Assembly: GCA_021199495.1 (NCBI GenBank)
Contig: JAJQHY010000079.1
Location: forward strand, 32,396-96,395
Direction of reading: 5' to 3'
DNA: 64,000 bases
Origin: Lachnospiraceae bacterium
GTDB taxonomy: Bacteria > Bacillota > Clostridia > Lachnospirales > Lachnospiraceae
Shown here: piece after piece, positions 20,409 through 27,877 of the stretch
Layout of the letters: each line of letters starts with the position of its first letter
Numbering within the stretch: position 1 is the first letter of the stretch
The notes under the pieces: generated by a model
Database searches by the model: none
What the model saw: only the letters and a program-made list of their open reading frames with translations
Told to the model about the DNA's origin: nothing
Position numbers and translations under genes: made by a program

Positions 20409-22955
20409 TTACTGCCCCTCACTGATCACGATGCTCATCCTGGACTGGATAATCTCGCAGACCTCGTCGACAGTCTTCTGGCCGTTGAAGTAGGCGTCCG
20501 CCTCCTCAAAGATAATGTTTGTCACCTCATCAGATGCACTGCCGGCTTTTGTGTCCACGCTGTAAATGTAATCCAGCCATTCCTGCGCTTCCTCTTCAGT
20601 GGCAGGGTCAATCACGATCTCCACACCGTCAATCCACGCGGTGTTATCATAATAAACCTTCTCACCATTATCATCCAGATAATAGCTCCGCTCCGTCATC
20701 CGCTCCACGAGCACTTCCACAGCAGCCTTTAAAATCGGAATTCTGTAATAATAGCCTCCCTCCTCGGGCATCTGTGCTTCTTCTGTAATAAAGCTTCTGA
20801 CAAACTCCCAGGCCCCTTCCACGTTATCGGAGGTGGAGCAGATGGCAAAGGACGAGTCTGCGTAAATGATGCCGGTAATTCCGCTGTTATTCGGGAAGCC
20901 GACCGGGGTCGCATCCTCGAAAAAGGTCGAATAGTAATTGCTTCTCAGATACTGCAGGCTGGATAAACTGATGGAGTACAGCAAGTTCCGATCCGTAATA
21001 TACCGCTCATCATAATCTTCCCAGTAGTCATCGCTGTACAGCGTGTCATAATCGATGTCATCCGGAAACTGCGCGATAAATTCGAGCAGGCTCTTGAACT
21101 CATCGCTTGTGAAATCACAGGTTCCGGCCTCTTCATCCACAAATTCATCGTAGCAGTAGGCCATCGCCTGGTAAAGAACCGTCGACCTGTCATAATAATC
21201 CTCAAACACGGACGCGTCCGGATACGCCTCCATGATCTCATTCAGGCGCTCCCAGGTCAGGCTTTCATCCTCCCCGAAGATACTGGTCTTTCCCATAAAC
21301 GTACTGATGCGGAAGGAAGTCACCAGCTGATAAAGCCCGCCGTCATACTCGTAGGCGCGGAAGACATTCTCACAGTAATCCTCGAGATTCAGCTCCTCAT
21401 CCGCCTCGATCAGCTCATAGAAATCCGCAAGAATCCCCATCGAAGCATAGGAATCCATGTCAAAATAACCTGCGTCATAAATGATATCCGGAATATTGCC
21501 CGCTACAATTTCGTTATTGAATTTCGTCACACCGGCGAGATAATCCTCATCTGTCGCGTAGCTGGAATAATAGATGACGTTGATCTTGTAGGTGTCGCTG
21601 GATTTATTAAATTCGATCACCTTGCGCAGCACATCCGAAGATGTATAGTACATGGCCAGGGTCAACACCGTTCTGTCCGCCACATTCTCCGGGGCCACAT
21701 GTGTCAGCAGGGAAAAATGCTGGTCGTAATCAGTAATATCATAATAGGAAGCCAGCACGGTATCCTCTGAAAGGAAAATCAGATGATTGAGGCTCGTGGT
21801 GGGCAGGTCGCTGTCGATATAATTTAAGATCTGCGTCACATCCTCATCGCCGAAATTATAGCCGTAAACCGCGGCGGAATCGGTCACCACCAGGTCATAG
21901 CCGCTGGCTCCGCCGTCGAAAATATTATAATTGGACAGAGTGTCTAAGACCTCCACTTCCTCCCCGGTTTCTCCCGTGGTCAGATCCACCGTCACATAAG
22001 AAGAGGATGTGTAATCACTGTTCCAGACCTGGAAGACCGGCATGCCGTCATAATAAAAGGCCGCCTGATACAAATCCAGAGAGGAATCCGCTTCCACCAT
22101 GGACACAAGATTTCCCTCCATATCCAGCGTCACAATGATCGACCAGTTCCATAAAATCAGCTGATCCTCATGGTTGAAATCCATGGAATAGAAATACACA
22201 TACTCATATTCCTCGCCCCAGTCCACGGTGTTGATACGGAACAGCTCCGTACCGTCTGCCGTCACGGCGACCAGAAAACTGTTGTCCTCGTAATAGGTCC
22301 AGTCATCATTATAAATCGTAGTCTCGCCCAGGTAATAGAGGACGCCGTCCGGAGAAATCCAGTAATTGTAAAGATAGGTATCCTCATACAGTTCGTCTGT
22401 TTCCTGCAGGGGAGAGGAACCGATTTCATCAGTCCCTTCTTCGGTTTCTGTCGTCACATCTGCCTGACCGCTTGTCTCATCTGTATCTTCACCTGATTCA
22501 GTGCCTGTTTCAGTCGTTTCTTCCTCTGTGACATCCCCATCGCGGGCTTCCACCGTCGTGATTGTACTGCTGACAGTTTCCTCCTCGGAAAGCGGCTCCA
22601 CTCCCGAATCAGAATCCTCTGTCTCCCAGGTGTACTCGTAAATCGTCAGATCTGTCAGCAGCGTTCCTTCCTGATCCCAGGTGGTGAAATGATAGCTGTA
22701 GCCGTTCGAGTCACTTAACTCCGTCACCAGATAGAACGTGTCATTGTAATACTCGATCGCATAAATATAGCCATCATCCCCCAGGTATTCATTCATCTCT
22801 CCGAATTCGCTCTCGCGGAATACATAGTCTTTGGAGGCTGTCGATGTACTCTCGCTTGAACTGCCGCTGTTGGTGCCGTCTCCGCAGCCAGCCAAAGTCA
22901 GCGTCATCGCCGCACACAGGCCGGCGGCAAGCCACCTTTTCATTTCCTTTTTCAT
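20409..22955 (-). CDS. very large chimeric solute-binding lipoprotein 2
   Basis: About 848 residues, roughly twice the length of a normal family 1 sugar-binding protein. A lipoprotein signal (MKRWLAAGLCAAMTLTLAGC) is followed by a 400-residue beta-rich, Tyr/Trp/Asp-rich half that reads like a propeller (short strands around YNDTFYLVTELSDSNGY, YLGETTIYNDDWTYY), interrupted by an acidic Glu/Thr linker. The second half is a typical extracellular sugar-binding domain (KVIEFNKSSDTYKINVIYYS, GNIPDIIYDAGYFDMDSYAS, SSFAICSTSDNVEGAWEFVR). The end (FNGQKTVDEVCEIIQSRMSI) is homologous to the end of the other large lipoprotein at 27878-30193, so the two are paralogues. Start 22955 has AGGAGGGG just upstream. 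The ligand and the job of the first half are unknown. Confidence 0.85.
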   Translation of the reverse strand: MKKEMKRWLAAGLCAAMTLTLAGCGDGTNSGSSSESTSTASKDYVFRESEFGEMNEYLGDDGYIYAIEYYNDTFYLVTELSDSNGYSYHFTTWDQEGTLLTDLTIYEYTWETEDSDSGVEPLSEEETVSSTITTVEARDGDVTEEETTETGTESGEDTDETSGQADVTTETEEGTDEIGSSPLQETDELYEDTYLYNYWISPDGVLYYLGETTIYNDDWTYYEDNSFLVAVTADGTELFRINTVDWGEEYEYVYFYSMDFNHEDQLILWNWSIIVTLDMEGNLVSMVEADSSLDLYQAAFYYDGMPVFQVWNSDYTSSSYVTVDLTTGETGEEVEVLDTLSNYNIFDGGASGYDLVVTDSAAVYGYNFGDEDVTQILNYIDSDLPTTSLNHLIFLSEDTVLASYYDITDYDQHFSLLTHVAPENVADRTVLTLAMYYTSSDVLRKVIEFNKSSDTYKINVIYYSSYATDEDYLAGVTKFNNEIVAGNIPDIIYDAGYFDMDSYASMGILADFYELIEADEELNLEDYCENVFRAYEYDGGLYQLVTSFRISTFMGKTSIFGEDESLTWERLNEIMEAYPDASVFEDYYDRSTVLYQAMAYCYDEFVDEEAGTCDFTSDEFKSLLEFIAQFPDDIDYDTLYSDDYWEDYDERYITDRNLLYSISLSSLQYLRSNYYSTFFEDATPVGFPNNSGITGIIYADSSFAICSTSDNVEGAWEFVRSFITEEAQMPEEGGYYYRIPILKAAVEVLVERMTERSYYLDDNGEKVYYDNTAWIDGVEIVIDPATEEEAQEWLDYIYSVDTKAGSASDEVTNIIFEEADAYFNGQKTVDEVCEIIQSRMSIVISEGQ

Positions 22956-22968
22956 GATTCCCCTCCTT

Positions 22969-24360
22969 TTAACAGACAATATCATTCTGTCCGTCATACG
23001 TTTCTTCGTTTACTTCCCTATCGTATACTGTGTCGTCCTCTTCTCCGTCTGCTTCCTCATCGTATACCGTATCGTTCTCTTCTTCATTTACTTCCCCGTC
23101 GTACACCGTGTCGTCCTCTTCTTCATTTACTTCCTCATCGTACACCGTGTCATTCTCTTCTACATCTGCTTCCTCATCATAAAACAGAGCGCCCTGCTCT
23201 TCGCTCTCCTCATACTCATCCTCGTCAAAGGTCAGCAGAACAAACGGATTTTCCTCGATTCCGAGCTTTTCATTTTTCTTTTTCCGCCGATTCGCGCTGC
23301 CCTCATACACAAAGTCCCCGATTCCGGTGATAATATCCCGTGTGCGCCACTTTCTGCGAAGCCATGCCCGCCAGAGGATGATCACCTCCACAATCAGTAC
23401 AAAGGAAAGAATCAGCACCTGCATAAAAAGGATCCCCGCCAGGATATCCTCATAGCCTCTGGCAATATTTTCCCAGTAGGGGAAAATGACACCGGAAAGC
23501 CCCATGCTGCGGGTGCCAAACTCCTTTAAAACTGCCACCAGGTTCTCCAGATCGTAACGGTTTGAGTTCTCCACGATGGACACGTCCCGGCTGCTTAACG
23601 CATCCGTCACCAGATTCAGAGCATAACCGCTGACCGGATTGGGAAGCAGAAACTCAATCGTCTGCAGGCCGTTGTCTGTCCCATAGAGATAAAGACTCTC
23701 CTTAGAAACATAGACCGTACTCTCTCCGTTGCCGGCAGCGTCATTCATATAGCCGCTGTCCCGCTCATAGACACCCACAATCTTATGCGGTATATCCTGG
23801 ATGTAAATATATTTTCCGACCACGTCGCTGCTGCCGAAAAGCTGCCAGGCCGCTTCCTCATCGATGATCACCACATCCTGCATCACGTCATCCCCGCTGA
23901 AATAACTGCCGTATTTCAGCTTCAGGGGATGGAAAAGAAAGAAATCTCCTCCCACGCCGTATGCGTTGAACGTAACGGTCGTCCTGTCTGATTCCATGGT
24001 GATACTCCCCTGCGAAGAGTAGCCATACACCAGAAGCCTGGCCGATTCGGAAGCCTCCTCCCCGACCGTGATGGAAGCCTCCTCCAGGTCGGACAGCAGG
24101 TTATAGTACAGCTCCAGCACCAGGTATTCCTGGGTCTCTAAGTCAGAAAGCATCGAAAGCTTCTCGCTCTCAGACAGATACACGCTGATCTGCGCATATC
24201 CCCCGTCAGAATCCCAGGTCGACGCAACCTGCTCATGGGTAAGTCCTTTTTTGATTCTGCCGGATATCACCTGCAGGATTCCCACTGTGATCAGGCAGAT
24301 CAGGCATACTATCGTCCATATGATTTTTTTCAGTGATATATTCCCCCGGAATCCTCTCAT
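22969..24360 (-). CDS. MacB-like membrane protein with acidic tandem-repeat tail
   Basis: A 463-residue protein. One membrane span (about 12-34: IIWTIVCLICLITVGILQVI) leads into a large extracellular region similar to the MacB periplasmic core domain (DDVMQDVVIIDEEAAWQLFG, SSDVVGKYIYIQDIPHKIVG, then VYERDS), and a second span lies near 315-340 (GILFMQVLILSFVLIVEVII). Full MacB/FtsX permeases have four spans plus this core, so this is a half-size relative. The cytoplasmic tail from about 394 is a 13-residue acidic repeat (YDEEVNEEEDDTV) in four to five copies. GGAGGCT precedes the ATG. It sits 10 bp after the HlyD-like adaptor gene, and its 3' end overlaps the leader of the next gene. No ATPase is nearby. 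Confidence 0.7.
   Translation of the reverse strand: MRGFRGNISLKKIIWTIVCLICLITVGILQVISGRIKKGLTHEQVASTWDSDGGYAQISVYLSESEKLSMLSDLETQEYLVLELYYNLLSDLEEASITVGEEASESARLLVYGYSSQGSITMESDRTTVTFNAYGVGGDFFLFHPLKLKYGSYFSGDDVMQDVVIIDEEAAWQLFGSSDVVGKYIYIQDIPHKIVGVYERDSGYMNDAAGNGESTVYVSKESLYLYGTDNGLQTIEFLLPNPVSGYALNLVTDALSSRDVSIVENSNRYDLENLVAVLKEFGTRSMGLSGVIFPYWENIARGYEDILAGILFMQVLILSFVLIVEVIILWRAWLRRKWRTRDIITGIGDFVYEGSANRRKKKNEKLGIEENPFVLLTFDEDEYEESEEQGALFYDEEADVEENDTVYDEEVNEEEDDTVYDGEVNEEENDTVYDEEADGEEDDTVYDREVNEETYDGQNDIVC
23002..23181 (-). repeat. 39-bp tandem repeat coding for an acidic tail
   Basis: Four full copies and a partial copy of a 39-bp unit within the MacB-like gene, encoding YDEEADVEENDTV, YDEEVNEEEDDTV, YDGEVNEEENDTV, YDEEADGEEDDTV and a partial fifth. 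Copies differ by a few bases only, so copy number may vary between strains through slippage. Confidence 0.85.
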
Positions 24361-24370
24361 AGCCTCCGTC

Positions 24371-25759
24371 CTAGTCTGCCAGCCTGATTAACTGTCCGGC
24401 TTCCACCGGTGCGGTGGATGTCGTGATCACGAATTCTCCGCCGGTAAAGGCGCCGCTGACCGCGGTGCGGCTGTCATCGCTGGCCAGCACCTCCACGCTT
24501 AAGCGCTCCGCGTAATAGCGGTTGCCAAGCGGAGAGGACTTGCGCGACACAATCAGCACAAATTTGCCGTTTGAATCCTCTCTGACGGCGCTGTTCGGCA
24601 CCGTGTAGGAATAGGTAGCGGATTTCTGCCCGATGGAAATGCTCAGGCTCTGGCCGTCCACCACGTCTCCGGTCACCGTAAAGGTCAGGATCTTATTCTG
24701 GCCGCGGCTGGAGGCATCCGTCGTGATTTTGGACAGCACAACTGAGATATCATTGTAGTACCAGGAGTTCTGCAGCTCTGCCACATCGCCGACGCTCAAA
24801 GAATTGGCCTGCTCCGTCGTGACCGTGATAGTCATGGTGTAATCCTCGCCCTCCGGATAGATTTCCACGGTCACTTCATCATCGGAAACGGTCCGGCCGG
24901 CTCTGACATTCACGGACTTAACGGTGCCGGATATGGGCGCCTTGATTTCCGGATCGATGGTATCGTCCTCTTTGGCAAGTTCTTTTTTCAGATCCGCAAT
25001 CAGTTCCTTCTGATCCTGGATGTCCTGCAGGAGGCTCAGAAATTTCTCCTCGGTGGTATAATCCGAAATCAGGTCATTGATCTTTTCCGTATTTTCCGCG
25101 ATCTCGGCTTCCAGCTGGCTGATATAATTCTCATTGATCGCAATGACATTGGTCAGTCTGTTGTATTCTTCCTCATTTCCCTCATTCTGCGCCTGCCGCT
25201 GCAGATCCTTTAACGGCTTGATCTCACTCTCATAGAGATCAATCGTGTCCTGAAGCGTTTCGTTTTTGCTTCTCAGCTCGTTGATCTGCTCCTGATAGCT
25301 GGCAAAACCGGTGGTGTTCCCAGTCTGAAGATTATAGGAGGTCTCGGTGGACATGTCGGCGGATAAAAGAAGGGTCTCATATTCTTCCTGAAGTTCCTCA
25401 AGCTCCTTCTGCGCCGCTTTTAACTCAGAAGTGTCTTTTTCCTCCGCCTCAGGCACCTCCAGGGTAAAGAGGATGTCTCCCTCCTCCACCTCATCGCCTT
25501 CCTTGACCGACACGCTGACGACCTTCAGGGCCTCTCCCGCTTCCGTATAAACCTCCCAGGTATCGCTGGCTTCCACGGTGCCGGTGCCTCTGATTTTGGT
25601 CGTGATGGTGCTGCTGGTGGTATACTCGGCGGACACCTCCGGCAGGGAATAGTTCATGATGGTGTTGGAGAAGAAGGTGAGGAGGAGCATGATGATCAGA
25701 AATACGATGACCGCGTTTTTGATCCAGTCTCTCCTTTTGGTGGTTCCGATTTCGTTCAT
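24371..25759 (-). CDS. HlyD/MacA-like membrane fusion (adaptor) protein
   Basis: A 462-residue adaptor anchored by one N-terminal span (IKNAVIVFLIIMLLLTFFSN). It has a lipoyl/barrel-sandwich half-motif (GTGTVEASDTWEVYTEAGEA, VKEGDEVEEGDILFTLEVPE), a long coiled-coil hairpin (about 110-285, rich in Glu/Leu/Gln), the return lipoyl strand (APISGTVKSVNVRAGRTVSD) and a beta-barrel region. Such adaptors pair with MacB-type exporters, and a MacB-like protein follows 10 bp downstream. GGGAGG precedes the ATG. It sits between sugar-importer permeases upstream and the MacB-like gene downstream, an unusual mixture. Confidence 0.85.
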   Translation of the reverse strand: MNEIGTTKRRDWIKNAVIVFLIIMLLLTFFSNTIMNYSLPEVSAEYTTSSTITTKIRGTGTVEASDTWEVYTEAGEALKVVSVSVKEGDEVEEGDILFTLEVPEAEEKDTSELKAAQKELEELQEEYETLLLSADMSTETSYNLQTGNTTGFASYQEQINELRSKNETLQDTIDLYESEIKPLKDLQRQAQNEGNEEEYNRLTNVIAINENYISQLEAEIAENTEKINDLISDYTTEEKFLSLLQDIQDQKELIADLKKELAKEDDTIDPEIKAPISGTVKSVNVRAGRTVSDDEVTVEIYPEGEDYTMTITVTTEQANSLSVGDVAELQNSWYYNDISVVLSKITTDASSRGQNKILTFTVTGDVVDGQSLSISIGQKSATYSYTVPNSAVREDSNGKFVLIVSRKSSPLGNRYYAERLSVEVLASDDSRTAVSGAFTGGEFVITTSTAPVEAGQLIRLAD

Positions 25760-25907
25760 TCCGATTTGCCTCCCATGTTATTTGTACAATTCCAGCTAAG
25801 ATCCTCATGAGACACATATACTGCTGCGTTCATGCTTAGCCTTGCAGCGATTTTTATTATATGGTTCGTCACGTTATTATGTATTTTATTGCTTTGTTAA
25901 ATTCTCT

Positions 25908-26825
25908 TCAACCCTTGATTCCGCCCTGATATGTAATCCCTTCCACCAAGTAGTCCTCCCCATAGAGGAACACAAACAGGCAGGGGATCATGTAGATCGT
26001 GGCGACGGCAAAGGCCAGGCCCAGCTCCTCACTGTTGATTTTACTTAAATATACGCTCAGCGGCTGGAGCGTGGAGTCCGATAACAGGATAATGGGCTGC
26101 TCCACCATGTTCCAGTAGTCAATAAAGACAAGGATCGCCACCGAGCAGACTGCGCTCTTACACAGCGGCAGGGCGACCTGGATAAAAATCTGAAACTCCC
26201 CGGCGCCGTCGATTTTGGCCGCCTCGATGATGCCGACCGGTATGCGCTTCATGTACTTGGTCAGCAGATAGACCGAGAACGGGGAGAAAATGCCCGGCAG
26301 CCAGATGGCCCAGCGCGTATCCAGGATGTTCAGCCAGTCGCTGACGAGGTAGTTGGGTACGAGCGTCACCTGGTAAGGCATCAGCATCAGGATAATATAG
26401 GAAAAGAAAATAATCTGTCGCAGTCTCCCGTCATAGCGGTAAAAGCCGTAAGCCGCCAGGGCCGCCACCACAATCTGAAAGACCACGATCGGCACCACCA
26501 AAATCACAGAATTCCAGAATTTCAAAAGATAGTCCGGGCTTTTCAACAAGACAGTAGCATACTGCTCAAAGGACACCATGTCCGGGATAAATTTCAGATT
26601 CACCTGCTCTGCAATAAAGACCTTGCCGCCGGATTCCGTTGTGGAGAAAATCACACCGTAATTCGCCGAAATCTCCGTACTCGACATGAACGAGTTCGTG
26701 ATGGTCAGCACGATTGGCGTTAAAAACAGGATCGCGAAACAGGCCGCAAAAATAAAGGCGATGGACAGCTGAATGATATGCATCCCTTTTTTGAAGATGC
26801 GTCTTTTGGATTTTCGATTGCGCAT
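25908..26825 (-). CDS. sugar ABC transporter permease (MalG/LplC-like)
   Basis: A permease of about 305 residues of the carbohydrate uptake class with six predicted spans. FFSYIILMLMPYQVTLVPNY and the EAA loop (RIPVGIIEAAKIDGAGEFQI, then FIQVALPLCKSAV) are diagnostic. The periplasmic loop between spans 1 and 2 is longer than usual. ATG overlaps the TGA of the preceding permease (TGATG), with GGAGG inside that gene's last codons, so translation is coupled. Works as a heterodimer with it. The ATPase must come from elsewhere, such as a shared MsmK-type protein. Confidence 0.9.
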   Translation of the reverse strand: MRNRKSKRRIFKKGMHIIQLSIAFIFAACFAILFLTPIVLTITNSFMSSTEISANYGVIFSTTESGGKVFIAEQVNLKFIPDMVSFEQYATVLLKSPDYLLKFWNSVILVVPIVVFQIVVAALAAYGFYRYDGRLRQIIFFSYIILMLMPYQVTLVPNYLVSDWLNILDTRWAIWLPGIFSPFSVYLLTKYMKRIPVGIIEAAKIDGAGEFQIFIQVALPLCKSAVCSVAILVFIDYWNMVEQPIILLSDSTLQPLSVYLSKINSEELGLAFAVATIYMIPCLFVFLYGEDYLVEGITYQGGIKG

Positions 26826-27745
26826 CAACCCTCCACGTCCTTTCCGAAATAATTTTCAATGAGGAACAGAATCCCGATCACCACGATCATAAAGAGACTC
26901 ATCAGGATAGCCGCCGCGGACAGATTCTGATAATTCAGCTTGCGGAACATATTGTTCATGTAGTGCTGCAGCATGTAAATCCAGTCCGTAGGGTTGTCGC
27001 CGGTCAGAAGGTAAACCTCCCGGAACACCTTAAAGGAATTGATCAGGGACATGATCGTCACAAAAAGAACCGTTGATGTCATGTATCTGAGCTTCACATG
27101 CCAGAAAATCTGAAACTGGCTGGCCTTCTCCAGCACGGCCACCTCCACCAGCTCCTGCGGAATATTGGACAGGGCCGCCATGAAAAGGATCATGTTGTAG
27201 CCCAGGTTTTTCCATAAGAATAAAATGACAATGACGATGATCCCGTAGGAGGATTTCAGCCAGTCGATTTTATTCTCCACGCCGATAAAGGAGAGCCACT
27301 GATTGACAGCACCGTTGTAGTCAAAAAGCACCTGCCAGACCAAAACGACGCTGGCCACCGGCACCATCATGGGGCTTAAAAAGAAGGTGCGGAACTGGCT
27401 GCGCAGCGGAATTTTCCACTGCAGGACCAGGGCCAGCAAAAGGGATAACACCACCGCTAACGGCACCGCGATCGCCGAAAACCGCAGGGTGTTGCGTACA
27501 GCCTGTTTGAAAGCGGCATTGTTCACCAGTTTCACGAAATTGTCCAGCCCGACAAAGTTCATACTGACCGGGTTATCCACCACAGAATAGACGATCACAA
27601 CAAGAAAAGGAGCGAAGAAAAAGGCAAGCACCCCGAGAAAGCTCGGTGCGAGGAAAGCGCCGGAGATATGCTTGATCTTGCGTCTCTGCCTGCCCGCTTT
27701 TCCATTGGGTTTCACGGTTGTATTCTTTTTATGTTTGAAACCCAT
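26825..27745 (-). CDS. sugar ABC transporter permease (MalF/LplB-like)
   Basis: A permease of about 306 residues with a basic N-terminus (MGFKHKKNTTVKPNGKAGRQ), six spans, and the EAA loop NIPQELVEVAVLEKASQFQI followed by FWHVKLRYMTSTV. The typical LplB/UgpA opening FLAPSFLGVLAFFFAPF is present. I chose the start at 27745, with GGAGG seven bases upstream, over an in-frame ATG at 27823. It follows the first large solute-binding lipoprotein by 132 bp and overlaps the next permease. No ATP-binding subunit is encoded in the cluster. Confidence 0.9.
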   Translation of the reverse strand: MGFKHKKNTTVKPNGKAGRQRRKIKHISGAFLAPSFLGVLAFFFAPFLVVIVYSVVDNPVSMNFVGLDNFVKLVNNAAFKQAVRNTLRFSAIAVPLAVVLSLLLALVLQWKIPLRSQFRTFFLSPMMVPVASVVLVWQVLFDYNGAVNQWLSFIGVENKIDWLKSSYGIIVIVILFLWKNLGYNMILFMAALSNIPQELVEVAVLEKASQFQIFWHVKLRYMTSTVLFVTIMSLINSFKVFREVYLLTGDNPTDWIYMLQHYMNNMFRKLNYQNLSAAAILMSLFMIVVIGILFLIENYFGKDVEG

Positions 27746-27877
27746 CCGGGTGCCTCCTTTACGTCTCTCAATCCTGTCCGACATACCCCAAGCAGTCCAC
27801 AGGATGAAGCATAAATCTCTCATCGTAACCGCACAGAATTCCTCTGACAGTTTTACCCTGTCCTGTTCTGCAAATAA

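Noticed and set aside
23002..23181. CRISPR-like array
   Set aside because: The 39-bp repeats are directly adjacent with no unique spacers and encode an in-frame protein repeat.
22831..23529. Hydrophobic plus-strand frame with VYRIVLFF repeats
   Set aside because: It is the reverse complement of the acidic tandem repeat in the MacB-like gene; Glu/Asp codons read backwards give Phe/Leu/Val. Not a membrane gene.
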